A stretch of DNA of 60,158 bases, taken from assembly GCA_031272405.1 (NCBI GenBank), contig JAISTW010000023.1:1-60158 (forward strand), read 5' to 3'. Every line of letters begins with the position of its first letter. Within the stretch, counting starts at the first letter, position 1. The notes beneath the pieces are model-generated. The model did not search any database, was not told the DNA's origin, and saw nothing but the letters and a program-made list of their open reading frames with translations. Positions 42,173 to 52,221 of this stretch are shown here, piece by piece. The DNA is from Desulfovibrio sp. (lineage in GTDB: Bacteria; Desulfobacterota; Desulfovibrionia; Desulfovibrionales; Desulfovibrionaceae). The position numbers were made by a program, and so were the translations under genes.

Positions 42173-43162
42173 ATGAAAAAGGCCCGCTTTCCATATGTGC
42201 TGGCAGCCGTGCTGTCCCTTGCCGTTTGTTCCTCGGCGTTGGCCGCCCAGCCGACCGTCAAGCGTAGTGATTATTTCGTAACCGTGCTCACCGGCCCCTC
42301 CAGCGGCATTTATTTTCCCATAGGCGGGGCTTTTTCCACATTTCTTGGCTCTATAGGCTACAAGACCTCGGCCACGGCCACAGGCGCGACAGCCGAAAAC
42401 ATCAATGCCCTGCTGACAGGGCAGGGTGAAATGGCCATCGCCATGTCCGACGCCGTCATCCAGGCTGTGGAATCCTTCGGCGCTTACGAGGGCAAACCTC
42501 CGGCAAAAAAATTGCGCGCCATGATGGGCTTGTGGCCCAATGTCTGCCAGATTGTGACCACTTCCGATTCCGGCATCAAAACTTTTGCCGACCTCAAGGG
42601 CAAACGCATTGGCGTGGGCGCTCCCAATTCCGGCGTGGAACTCAATGCCCGCATGATGTTTGAAGCCCACGGCATGAGCTACAAGGACTGCCGGGTGGAT
42701 TATCTCAACTACGGCGAAGCCATAGACCAGATGAAAAACGGCCTCTGTGACGCGGCCTTCGTCACTTCCGGACTGGGCAACGCGACCATACGCGAGTTGG
42801 GCGTCTCCAAAAAGATTGTTTTTGTGCCGGTGGAGGGCGAGCCTCTGAAAAAGCTGACCACCAAACATCCTTTCTACATCCCCTTCACCATCCCCGCCGC
42901 TGTTTACGGAACGGACAAGGACACGCAAACGGCGGCCGTCATGAACATCATGCTGGTGGACATCAAACTGCCCGACGATGTGGTTTACGATATTCTGGAC
43001 TCAGTTTATTCCCCCAAGGGGCTTGAGGCCATACACGCTTCTCACGCCACGGCGAAAAAAGAGATCAAGCCGGAAACGGCCCTGCGCGGCATCAAGGGCA
43101 CTTCCGTCCCCCTGCACAACGGAGCGGTAAAGTATTATAAAGATAAGGGCATGCTCAAATAG
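42173..43162 (+). CDS. TRAP transporter substrate-binding protein, TAXI family
   Basis: A periplasmic receptor of 329 residues. It has a clear signal peptide (MKKARFPYVLAAVLSLAVCS, then cleavage near A-L-A-A). The TAXI hallmarks follow: L-T-G-P-S-S-G-I-Y-F-P-I-G-G (about 39-52) and A-T-G-A-T-A-E-N-I-N-A-L. Later I see L-K-G-K-R-I-G-V-G-A-P-N-S-G-V-E. AAGGAG precedes the ATG. It is the first gene of a three-gene operon with a DUF1850 protein and a fused permease. Glutamate or other dicarboxylates are common ligands of this family; the ligand here is unknown. Confidence 0.93.
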   Translation: MKKARFPYVLAAVLSLAVCSSALAAQPTVKRSDYFVTVLTGPSSGIYFPIGGAFSTFLGSIGYKTSATATGATAENINALLTGQGEMAIAMSDAVIQAVESFGAYEGKPPAKKLRAMMGLWPNVCQIVTTSDSGIKTFADLKGKRIGVGAPNSGVELNARMMFEAHGMSYKDCRVDYLNYGEAIDQMKNGLCDAAFVTSGLGNATIRELGVSKKIVFVPVEGEPLKKLTTKHPFYIPFTIPAAVYGTDKDTQTAAVMNIMLVDIKLPDDVVYDILDSVYSPKGLEAIHASHATAKKEIKPETALRGIKGTSVPLHNGAVKYYKDKGMLK

Positions 43163-43187
43163 ATCCGGCACGCGCTTGTGTCGCGTT

Positions 43188-43757
43188 ATGGCAAGCCTGC
43201 CGGCGGGGAAAGGCTTTTCGTCGGCAGGTCTTTTGTCGTTGTTTTTTTTCTGCGTCGTTGTCGCTGGTTTTTCGGCGTCCGGCGTGGGAGAAGTTCGCGC
43301 CGGAGAGACTCCCAAAGAGATTGCCGTTGACGCGAAGGGCTGCGTGGCGCGCGTCAGCGACGCAAGAACGGGCAAATTGTATGCCGAAGCGCCGGCGCAT
43401 GTCGGAAGCAGGCTTTTTTTCGGCTGGATTCACTCTCTGGAAAAAATTCCCTGGAATGAATACTATCATGTGGACGAACAGCGCAATCTGGTGCTGGACA
43501 CGATAACCTTTCCGGCCTTTGGGGCCGGCATTCCGGCTGACAAGGGACGCGTCTGCCGCGTGCGCGACGGACTGATTCATATGGAAGAGATAGAACAGAT
43601 TTTTCCGGAACTGGTTTGGCTCAATTCGCAAACTGCCACGCGTGACATCGTGCTGGACGGCAAACTTCTGGTCCGCGGCGCGGATATGCCGCACCATGCC
43701 CGCGTGCGCCTGATTGTGCTTCCAGACGTTGACCAGGCAAAGGAGGGAACAAAATGA
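43188..43757 (+). CDS. DUF1850 family protein, TRAP-TAXI partner
   Basis: A 189-residue protein with an N-terminal hydrophobic segment (about 13-33) that acts as signal or anchor. The domain that follows has F-F-G-W-I-H-S-L-E-K-I-P-W-N-E-Y-Y and F-P-A-F-G-A-G-I-P, the DUF1850 hallmarks. Such genes occur almost only beside TAXI-type TRAP systems. The start is the ATG at 43188; a TTG four codons upstream is possible and neither has a good ribosome site. Its stop overlaps the permease start by ATGA. Its biochemical role is not known. Confidence 0.82.
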   Translation: MASLPAGKGFSSAGLLSLFFFCVVVAGFSASGVGEVRAGETPKEIAVDAKGCVARVSDARTGKLYAEAPAHVGSRLFFGWIHSLEKIPWNEYYHVDEQRNLVLDTITFPAFGAGIPADKGRVCRVRDGLIHMEEIEQIFPELVWLNSQTATRDIVLDGKLLVRGADMPHHARVRLIVLPDVDQAKEGTK

Positions 43758-45820
43758 AAGGCCGTTTGAACGACGAGCCGGGCCACAACAAAGCCGGAGC
43801 GGAAGCGCCGGAAGTGTTGGACGAAACCATTGCCGAAGCCATGCGCGGCAACCTCAGCGAAGAGCAGCAAAAACTGCTGGAAGATCTGGACAAGGAAGCC
43901 CATACCCGCAAACTGAGTTCGCCCCTCGTTGACAAAATTTTTTACATTCTTTGCATCCTCTTCAGTCTGTACCACTTCACCACCGCCTTTTTCGGCACTC
44001 CGGTCGTGCTTGTGCACCGTTCGCTCCATGTGGGCATGATGCTGATATTGAGCTTTTTCATGTATCCTTTCGGCAAGAAGAGCAGCTACAGCAGCATAAG
44101 CTGGGGGGACTGGATTTTTGTGCTGCTCGCCGTGTCGGCGCCGCTCTATATCTGGCTCGACTTTAATGGCGTTGTGGAGAGAGCCGGAGACCCGGATATC
44201 ACCGATCTGGTCATGGCGACGGTTCTGGTCGCGCTGGTGCTGGAGGCTTCCCGGCGCACGGCCGGCTGGGCTCTGGTCGGTCTGAGCCTTGTTTTCATCG
44301 CCTATGGCATGTTTGGGCGCGGCATGCCGGGCATGTTCGCGCACCGGGGCTACACCTGGATGCAGCTCTCCAACCATTTCTTCGCCAACACTGAGGGCAT
44401 ATACGGCACTTCCGTCAGTGTGGCGGCCAGTTACATCTTTCTGTTCATCCTGTTCGGCGCCGTCATGAGCAAGTCCGGCATGGGGACGTTTTTCAATGAT
44501 CTGGCCATGGCTCTGGCCGGCCACAGCAAGGGCGGCCCGGCCAAGGTTGCTGTCATTTCTTCCGGTCTGCTCGGTTCCATCAACGGTTCGGCTGTGGCTA
44601 ACGTGGTCACCACAGGAGCCTTCACCATACCCCTGATGAAAAAAATCGGCTATTCAAAAGATTTCGCCGGGGCCGTGGAGGCATCATCCTCTGTGGGCGG
44701 ACAACTGCTGCCGCCTGTCATGGGCGCGGCGGCCTTCATCATGGCCGAGATACTGAGCGTGCCCTATTCCGTCATTATCGTGCATGCGGCCGTGCCGGCA
44801 CTGCTCTACTATCTGGGCATCATCATCCAGGTGCATTTACGGGCCGGAAAGCTGGGGCTGGTCGGCCTGCCCAGCGAACGTCTGCCTCTTGTCAGAAACG
44901 TCATGCGGGAGAGGGGACACCTGCTCGTACCCATTGCCGTGCTGCTCTGGCTGCTTCTTTTTTCGGGCACAACGGTCATCTATTCGGCCGTCATCACCAT
45001 TGTGGCCACCATTGCTGTGGCAAGCCTGAAAAAGACGACCCGCATGAGTTTCAAGGATATTTTGGACGCTTTCGCTGATGGCGCCAAACAGACGGTTTCC
45101 GTCGCCATCGCCTGCGCCTGCGTGGGCATTATCATCGGCGTCACCTCCAAGACAGGATTCGGCCTGACCATGGCCAACACCATAATCACTCTGGGCAGCC
45201 ACAGCCTGCTCTTCACGCTGATTTTCACCATGGTCACCTGCATGATTCTGGGAATGGGCGTGCCTTCCATCCCCGCCTACATCATCACGGCCACCATCGC
45301 CGCGCCCGCATTGGCCAAGCTGGGCATCCCCGCCATAGCGGCCCACATGTTCGCTTTTTACTACGCCATGTTCGCCAACCTCACGCCGCCTGTGGCTCTG
45401 GCGGCCTTCGCCGCGTCGGGCATATCCGGCGGAGACCCTGTCAAAACGGGTTTTTCGGCCGTCAAACTGGCCCTGGCAGGTTTTATTGTGCCCTATATGT
45501 TTGTGTACTCGCCGCAACTGCTTCTTATAGACACAGGCTTCCTGGAGGCCATGCGCGTGACGGCCGGAGCCTGTTTGGGCGTGTTTCTCATCGGCATGGC
45601 CGTTGAAGGGTACCTGTTTACGGCCATGCCCCACATCCTGCGCGTTGTCGCCTTCGGCGGCGCCTTCTGCCTCATTGACAGCGGCGTTCTGACCGACATG
45701 ATAGGACTGACGTCTCTGGTCGTGGTTTTCTTCTGGCAGCGTCACGCGTATGCCAAGCAGACGCCGTTGGGCGCAGGCAAGAGTCGGGTCAACGGGCCCG
45801 GAGGCTCAGTCTCCGAGTGA
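43754..45820 (+). CDS. TRAP transporter fused permease (DctQM-like)
   Basis: An inner-membrane protein of 688 residues that joins the small (four-helix) and large (twelve-helix) TRAP subunits. A polar N-terminal stretch of about 55 residues precedes the first helix. The large-subunit hallmarks are S-A-V-A-N-V-V-T-T-G-A-F-T-I-P-L-M-K (about 280), A-S-S-S-V-G-G-Q-L-L-P-P-V-M-G-A-A-A-F (about 313) and G-M-G-V-P-S-I-P-A-Y (about 500). AAGGAGG precedes the ATG. Its end overlaps the convergent SSS symporter gene by 15 bases. It couples substrate import to an ion gradient with the TAXI receptor. Confidence 0.94.
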   Translation: MKGRLNDEPGHNKAGAEAPEVLDETIAEAMRGNLSEEQQKLLEDLDKEAHTRKLSSPLVDKIFYILCILFSLYHFTTAFFGTPVVLVHRSLHVGMMLILSFFMYPFGKKSSYSSISWGDWIFVLLAVSAPLYIWLDFNGVVERAGDPDITDLVMATVLVALVLEASRRTAGWALVGLSLVFIAYGMFGRGMPGMFAHRGYTWMQLSNHFFANTEGIYGTSVSVAASYIFLFILFGAVMSKSGMGTFFNDLAMALAGHSKGGPAKVAVISSGLLGSINGSAVANVVTTGAFTIPLMKKIGYSKDFAGAVEASSSVGGQLLPPVMGAAAFIMAEILSVPYSVIIVHAAVPALLYYLGIIIQVHLRAGKLGLVGLPSERLPLVRNVMRERGHLLVPIAVLLWLLLFSGTTVIYSAVITIVATIAVASLKKTTRMSFKDILDAFADGAKQTVSVAIACACVGIIIGVTSKTGFGLTMANTIITLGSHSLLFTLIFTMVTCMILGMGVPSIPAYIITATIAAPALAKLGIPAIAAHMFAFYYAMFANLTPPVALAAFAASGISGGDPVKTGFSAVKLALAGFIVPYMFVYSPQLLLIDTGFLEAMRVTAGACLGVFLIGMAVEGYLFTAMPHILRVVAFGGAFCLIDSGVLTDMIGLTSLVVVFFWQRHAYAKQTPLGAGKSRVNGPGGSVSE

Positions 45821-47332
45821 TTGGCGGGATGGCACCGTCACCGGCTGGTCATAGCAGGAAAACACCTGCTCCATCCGTCGCGTCTCCGGCGCTTTGGTCA
45901 CGAGGCTGACGGCCGGAGCTATGATCAGCCCGGCCAGCATGGCGAAAGCGCCCGCGTTGATAGGCGATTGCAGCGAGGCGGGGAAAGCCCCGCGGAAGAA
46001 AACATTGGCCGTCATGAGCAGTGTGCTGAACAAAAAGCAGGCCCAGACGGCGGCGATGCTGACGCGCTTCCAGTACAGGCTGTAAAGAAAGGGCGCCAGA
46101 AAGGCCCCGGCCAGCGCTCCCCAGGAAATGCCCATCAACTGCGCGATAAAGGAAATGCCCCCCTTATACTGAATAACGGCTATAATGGAAGATATCAGGA
46201 TAAAGACGGCAATCATCATGCGGATGACGCGCAGTTGTCTTCGGTCGTCCATATCCTTGAAAACCGTATCCCTGAGAAAGTCCAGGGTGAATGTGCTTGC
46301 CGAAGTCATGACCAGGGACGAAAGCGTAGACATGGACGCCGAAAGCACCAGCATGACCACAATGCCGATGAGCAGTGAGGAAAATCCGGAAAGCATGGCC
46401 GGAATAATGGCGTCAAAGCCGTCCGCGGCGATGTTCACCCTGTCCGCGAAGAGTCTGCCGAAGCCGCCCAGAAAATAGCAGCCGCCGGATACCACCAGGG
46501 CAAACAGCGTGGAAATGACGGTGCCCTTGGCGATGCTTTTTTCCGACCTGATGGCGTAGAATTTCTGCACCATTTGCGGAAGCCCCCAGGTTCCCACCGA
46601 TGTGAGCAGCACCACGCCGAGCAGATTCAGCGGGTCCGGTCCGAAAAAAGAGGCGTAAACGCCGGGCGTGTCCGCGTGTACCCGCGCCAGGGCGTCGAGA
46701 GAACCGAGAAATCCGCCGTTGACGGAAAGCACGGCCGCCGCTGTGGCGATAACGCCGCCAAGCATGATGATGCCCTGTATAAAGTCATTGACGGCTGTGG
46801 CCACATAGCCTCCTGCGATGACGTAAAGGCCGGTCAGCGCGGCCATGGCCGCTATGCAGAAGGTGAAGTCGGTGCCGAAAGCCATGGCGAAAAGCCGGGA
46901 CAGACCGTTGTAGAGCGAGGCCGTGTAGGGAACCAGAAAGACGAAGGTGATGACCGAGGCAGCCAGCTTGAGGCCGCGTGACTGGAAGCGCGCCCCGAAA
47001 AATTCCGGCATGGTCGCGCTGTTCAGATGCCGCGTCATAAGGCGGGTGCGGCGGCCCAGGGTGACCCAGGCCAACAGGGAGCCTATGAAGGCGTTGCCCA
47101 GGCCTATCCAGACGGCGGAGATGCCGTATTTCCAGCCAAATTGCCCGGCGTAGCCCACGAAGACAACAGCGGAAAAATAGGACGTGCCGTAAGCGAACGC
47201 CGTCAGCCACGCTCCAACAGAGCGGTTGCCCAGCACAAAGGAATCAACATCGGTGTTGTGTTTGCGAAAATACAGGCCGACGCTTACAGTGACGGCAAAA
47301 AAAGCGACAAGGAGCGAAGTTTTGACGATCAT
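45806..47332 (-). CDS. sodium:solute symporter (SSS family)
   Basis: A membrane transporter of 508 residues with about 13 hydrophobic segments. The start is the ATG giving MIVKTSLLVAFFAVTVSVGL; the upstream extension is not conserved-looking. Family features are F-V-L-G-N-R-S-V-G-A-W-L-T-A-F-A-Y-G-T-S-Y-F-S (helix 1-2 region) and V-L-S-A-S-M-S-T-L-S-S-L-V (about 338-350) near the sodium site. It resembles PutP/PanF-type carriers; proline, pantothenate or a carboxylate are possible. No partner gene reveals the substrate. The 206 bases up to pyrG hold no gene that I can support. Confidence 0.88.
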   Translation of the reverse strand: MIVKTSLLVAFFAVTVSVGLYFRKHNTDVDSFVLGNRSVGAWLTAFAYGTSYFSAVVFVGYAGQFGWKYGISAVWIGLGNAFIGSLLAWVTLGRRTRLMTRHLNSATMPEFFGARFQSRGLKLAASVITFVFLVPYTASLYNGLSRLFAMAFGTDFTFCIAAMAALTGLYVIAGGYVATAVNDFIQGIIMLGGVIATAAAVLSVNGGFLGSLDALARVHADTPGVYASFFGPDPLNLLGVVLLTSVGTWGLPQMVQKFYAIRSEKSIAKGTVISTLFALVVSGGCYFLGGFGRLFADRVNIAADGFDAIIPAMLSGFSSLLIGIVVMLVLSASMSTLSSLVMTSASTFTLDFLRDTVFKDMDDRRQLRVIRMMIAVFILISSIIAVIQYKGGISFIAQLMGISWGALAGAFLAPFLYSLYWKRVSIAAVWACFLFSTLLMTANVFFRGAFPASLQSPINAGAFAMLAGLIIAPAVSLVTKAPETRRMEQVFSCYDQPVTVPSRQSLGD

Positions 47333-47538
47333 GCCGAGGCTTGTAGCACAGGCCCCCGTTCGTGGCAAGGCAGCCCGCGCTCTCCGCTAAGATGATGCCA
47401 CCGAACAGGCTGTTGTCGAATTTCCGGCACCCGGGCAAAAAGCCAGTAACGAGCTGCGGAAAAATTGACAGCCGAGGGTTACGCGAGGATTGGCATGCTC
47501 GCTGACGCGCGGCTCGGACAACCGAATTCCGAGCCCAT

Positions 47539-49194
<1,656 letters not shown>

Positions 49195-49268
49195 TTACGC
49201 TTCAAAAAAAAACGACAATCATGCCCTATCCTGTCAAGTGTACCCCAAAATGAAACAGTTGACCAGCA

Positions 49269-49295
49269 TTGACTCTGTCCCGCGAATACTATAAT
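49269..49295 (+). promoter_or_regulatory. candidate sigma-70 promoter of purQ
   Basis: TTGACT (49269-49274) and a perfect TATAAT (49290-49295) are 15 bases apart, which is shorter than the ideal 17. The -10 box lies about 85 bases before the purQ start. Confidence 0.45.
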
Positions 49296-49341
49296 AAAAG
49301 AACTCTTTGCCGTATTTGCTCCAAAACGCAAGCGGCAACAC

Positions 49342-49362
49342 CTGCCCGGACGCGCCGGGCAG
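49342..49362 (+). other. GC hairpin in the purQ leader
   Basis: CTGCCCGG and CCGGGCAG form a perfect eight-pair stem with a five-base loop, ending four bases before the ribosome site GGAGG of purQ. There is no U-run, so it is not a normal terminator. It may stabilise the mRNA or tune ribosome access. Confidence 0.4.
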
Positions 49363-49380
49363 CGCCGGAGGCAATTCCCC

Positions 49381-50193
49381 ATGTCGGTCAACGCGCTCGT
49401 CATAACCGGTTACGGCACGAATTCACATCTGGAAACGGCCCACACGGCCCGCCTTGCCGGAGCTGACACAGCCGATGTGATTCACTTCGCCGACATTGTC
49501 GCCGGACAGACGCGCCTTGAGGATTACCACTTTCTGATTTTCCCCGGCGGGTTTCTTGACGGCGACGACCTGGGCGCGGGCCAGACGGCCGCCATGCGCT
49601 GGCGCTATCTGCGCTTCCCGGACGGCGCTCCCCTTTTGCGCAGTCTGGAAGAATTTCTGAACCGGGGAAAACTTGTGCTCGGCATTTGCAACGGTTTCCA
49701 GTTGCTGGTCAAACTTGGGCTGTTGCCCGCCCTGGGGGGAGAGCGCTTCAAACGGCAGGTTTCCCTGGGGCACAACGATTCAGCCCGTTTTGAAGACCGC
49801 TGGGTACGCCTCAAGCCGAATCCGCAAAGCCCCTGCGTCTTCACCAAAAATCTTCCGCTCATGGCCATGCCCGTGCGCCACGGCGAGGGCAAGCTTGTCG
49901 CCTCCGACGACGCATGCCTCAAACGTCTTGCCGACGGCGACCTTATCGCCCTTCAGTATGCCGACCCGGAAAGCGGCGAGCCCACACAGGTCTATCCGCA
50001 CAATCCAAACGGCTCCCCCCTGGCCGTTGCCGGACTGACAGACCCCTCGGGGCGTGTGCTCGGCCTCATGCCCCACCCGGAAGCCTTCCACCACGTCACC
50101 AACCATCCCGGATGGACGCGCGGCGAGCTGGACGCGCCGGGCACAATGCTTTTCGTCAACGCCGTGCGCTATCTGCGCGAACACTTTTGTTGA
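49381..50193 (+). CDS. purQ: phosphoribosylformylglycinamidine synthase, glutaminase subunit
   Basis: Supplies ammonia to FGAM synthase in purine synthesis. 270 residues of the class I glutamine amidotransferase type. Seen: N-terminal A-L-V-I-T-G-Y-G-T-N, the P-G-G-F-x-x-G-D-D block, the nucleophile in G-I-C-N-G-F-Q-L-L (about 100-108), and M-P-H-P-E-A-F near the end with the His/Glu partners. GGAGG lies nine bases before the ATG. At 270 residues it is longer than the Bacillus-type PurQ (about 230). The synthase subunit gene is not in the window. The next gene follows after 7 bases. Confidence 0.88.
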   Translation: MSVNALVITGYGTNSHLETAHTARLAGADTADVIHFADIVAGQTRLEDYHFLIFPGGFLDGDDLGAGQTAAMRWRYLRFPDGAPLLRSLEEFLNRGKLVLGICNGFQLLVKLGLLPALGGERFKRQVSLGHNDSARFEDRWVRLKPNPQSPCVFTKNLPLMAMPVRHGEGKLVASDDACLKRLADGDLIALQYADPESGEPTQVYPHNPNGSPLAVAGLTDPSGRVLGLMPHPEAFHHVTNHPGWTRGELDAPGTMLFVNAVRYLREHFC

Positions 50194-50200
50194 GGCGTAC

Positions 50201-50995
50201 ATGCAGTTGCGCGAGCTATTCTCCACTCTTGAAAACATCGCCCCGCCGGCAATAGCCGCGGAGTGGGACGCATCCGGTCTGCAGGTCGCAGCACGAAGAG
50301 ACGCGGCCGACGTTCTTGCCCTGTGCCTGGATCCCACGCCGGAATCCATCGCCAAAGCCCTTGAACTGAACGCCCAGGCCATCGTCAGCCACCACCCTCT
50401 GGCCATCAAACCCGGGCTGCCCAACCGCCGCGACGCCTATTACGAAGCGCTGAGCCTTCTCTTTGCCGCCGATGTCCCCCTCTATGCCGCCCATACTTCG
50501 CTGGACGCCAATCCCGAAGGTCCGGTCGGATGGCTGGCCGAAGAACTCAGGCTCGACAACCTTGCCGTGCTTGAGCCTACGGCGGCGCCATTGCGGGAAG
50601 GCGGCCTGCCCGCCGGCTTCGGGCTTGTCGGGGATTTGCCCGCGCCGCAAAGCCTGGGAGAGATCAGCCGTGTTCTGGCGGAGCACGTTGACCTCTCCAC
50701 ATCCGTCATCTGCGGTCCGGAGCCGGAATACATACAACGCGTCGCCTACTGCGCGGGCGGCGGATCTTCCCTGCTGGAAAACGCCGTCAGCCAGAACGCG
50801 CAACTGTTCATCACCGGCGACGTCAAATACCATACGGCCCTTGCTGCTCAAATCTGTCTGCTGGATGTCGGACACCACAGCCTTGAGGAGGAAATGATGC
50901 GTCGCCTGAGCAGGACGCTTCAGAAACTGCTCCCGTCCCTGACGGTGTTCTTTACGCCATCTCCATCCCCGCGGCGGGCGCTTGCGTTTTTATGA
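50201..50995 (+). CDS. Nif3-like dinuclear metal center protein
   Basis: A 264-residue member of the Nif3/YbgI (GTP cyclohydrolase I type 2) family. Metal ligands are seen in V-S-H-H-P-L (about 64-69), then A-A-H-T-S-L-D, and the C-terminal D-V-G-H-H-S-L-E-E-E. E-W-D-A-S-G-L-Q near the start is the family's E-x-W-D-N-x-G-L. The start is the ATG with GAGG five bases upstream. Members bind two metal ions, and the substrate is not settled. It is coupled to purQ and followed after 13 bases by the zinc-ribbon gene. Confidence 0.9.
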   Translation: MQLRELFSTLENIAPPAIAAEWDASGLQVAARRDAADVLALCLDPTPESIAKALELNAQAIVSHHPLAIKPGLPNRRDAYYEALSLLFAADVPLYAAHTSLDANPEGPVGWLAEELRLDNLAVLEPTAAPLREGGLPAGFGLVGDLPAPQSLGEISRVLAEHVDLSTSVICGPEPEYIQRVAYCAGGGSSLLENAVSQNAQLFITGDVKYHTALAAQICLLDVGHHSLEEEMMRRLSRTLQKLLPSLTVFFTPSPSPRRALAFL

Positions 50996-51008
50996 CAAAG
51001 GAGGAAAC

Positions 51009-51806
51009 ATGGGAGAAGCTATTTATCTTGATCAGATAAAACAACTGGTTGAACTTCAAAAAGTTGACGACGCCATTTTTTTTGTACGCCAGGATGTGGA
51101 GAAGACCCCCAGGGATATTGAGAACCTCGAAGAGCGTTTCGCCAAAAGCGAGGCGCAGCGGCAACATCTCCTGGACAAAATAGCCCATCTTGAGGAGCAG
51201 CAGAAACGTATCGCGCTAGAAATTGAAGAAGATGCGACAAAAATCAAAAAGAGCCGAAACAAGCTCATGCAGGTTTCCAATACGCGTGAATACCAGGCCA
51301 TGATGCGTGAAATGGACAATATGGAAAAAATGAACTATTCGCGGGAAGAGGAAAAAAATACCCTGGTGGAAGAGCTGGAAAGCCAGCAGCGCGCTCTTGC
51401 GGATATGGACGCCGGCCACTCCTCCATCCAGGCGGAGCTGGAAGTCAAAAAAAGCGGCATGGAGGAAAAACTCGCCAAAGCCCGGAGTGAACTTGAAGAA
51501 CTGGAGAAAAAGCGGAAAGAGGTCAGCGTGGGCATCCCGCAGGCAGTTTTCATGCGGTATGAATTCATACGTTCGCGTCTTGAGCATCCGGTTATCGTGC
51601 CCGTCAAAGACGGCGTCTGTCTTGGCTGCGACATATCCGTGCCGCCGCAAACCTTCATAGAAATCCAGCGGGGACACCAGATTTTAAGTTGCCCCAACTG
51701 CCAGCGCCTGATTTACTGGTGCGAACACTTTTCAGAGCAGGAAGAAACAAGACAGCTCAAACCTCAAATTGTTATGGAACCAATGGAGCAGACGGGATCA
51801 GAGTAA
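51009..51806 (+). CDS. coiled-coil zinc-ribbon protein (DUF164/CdsZ-like)
   Basis: A 265-residue protein: a long coiled coil (about 10-180, rich in Glu, Lys and Leu heptads) followed by a C-terminal C4 zinc ribbon (C-L-G-C-D-I and C-P-N-C-Q-R-L-I-Y-W, about 208-240). GGAGG lies just before the ATG at 51009. This family is commonly encoded beside rnpB and a Nif3-like gene, as here, but its job is not well established; nucleic-acid binding is likely. Confidence 0.88.
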   Translation: MGEAIYLDQIKQLVELQKVDDAIFFVRQDVEKTPRDIENLEERFAKSEAQRQHLLDKIAHLEEQQKRIALEIEEDATKIKKSRNKLMQVSNTREYQAMMREMDNMEKMNYSREEEKNTLVEELESQQRALADMDAGHSSIQAELEVKKSGMEEKLAKARSELEELEKKRKEVSVGIPQAVFMRYEFIRSRLEHPVIVPVKDGVCLGCDISVPPQTFIEIQRGHQILSCPNCQRLIYWCEHFSEQEETRQLKPQIVMEPMEQTGSE

Positions 51807-51810
51807 ACAC

Positions 51811-52168
51811 GCGGGAGTCGGACAAACCGTCGCTGCGGGTCTGCGACCCGGAGAGGAAAGTCCGGGCTCCACAGGGCAGAACGCTGGGTAACACCCAGGA
51901 AGGGCGACCTTCGGAAAGCGCCACAGAAAACAAACCGCCGCTTCCGCGGCAAGGGTGAAACGGTGGGGCAAGAGCCCACCAGAGGTTGCGGCGACGCAGC
52001 CTGCTAGGCATGCCCCGTTCGGAGCAAGACCAAATAGGGAAGGAGGCCGGCCCGGCCGTATGCCTTCCGGGTAGGTTGCTTGAGGGCGCGGGCAACCGCG
52101 CTCCTAGAGAAATGACGGTTACGTGCGCGCGGCGCATGACAGAACCCGGCTTACAGTCCGGCTCCCGC
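51811..52168 (+). ncRNA. rnpB: RNase P RNA, bacterial type A
   Basis: The catalytic RNA that trims the 5' end of pre-tRNAs. The ends pair as helix P1 (GCGGGAGTCGGAC with GTCCGGCTCCCGC). The universal core is present: GAGGAAAGTCCGGGCTCC near the 5' end, a loop ACAGAAA, then GGGTGAAACGGTGGGGCAAG and AGCCCACC in the middle, and ACAGAACCCGGCTTA near the 3' end. The length of about 358 nt suits type A. It directly follows the zinc-ribbon gene and precedes ispDF. Confidence 0.96.
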
Positions 52169-52221
52169 AAAATCCGATGCCCACAGACGATATACATGTT
52201 GCAGCATAAAGACAGTAAAAC

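Noticed and set aside
42173-45820. TRAP system as an isethionate transporter linked to taurine use
   Set aside because: The receptor is of the TAXI type with a DUF1850 partner, whereas isethionate TRAP systems are of the DctP type; it is also 32 kb from the taurine genes.
47333-47538. Possible tRNA or small RNA in the gap between the SSS symporter and pyrG
   Set aside because: No cloverleaf, CCA end or clear hairpin with U-run was found.
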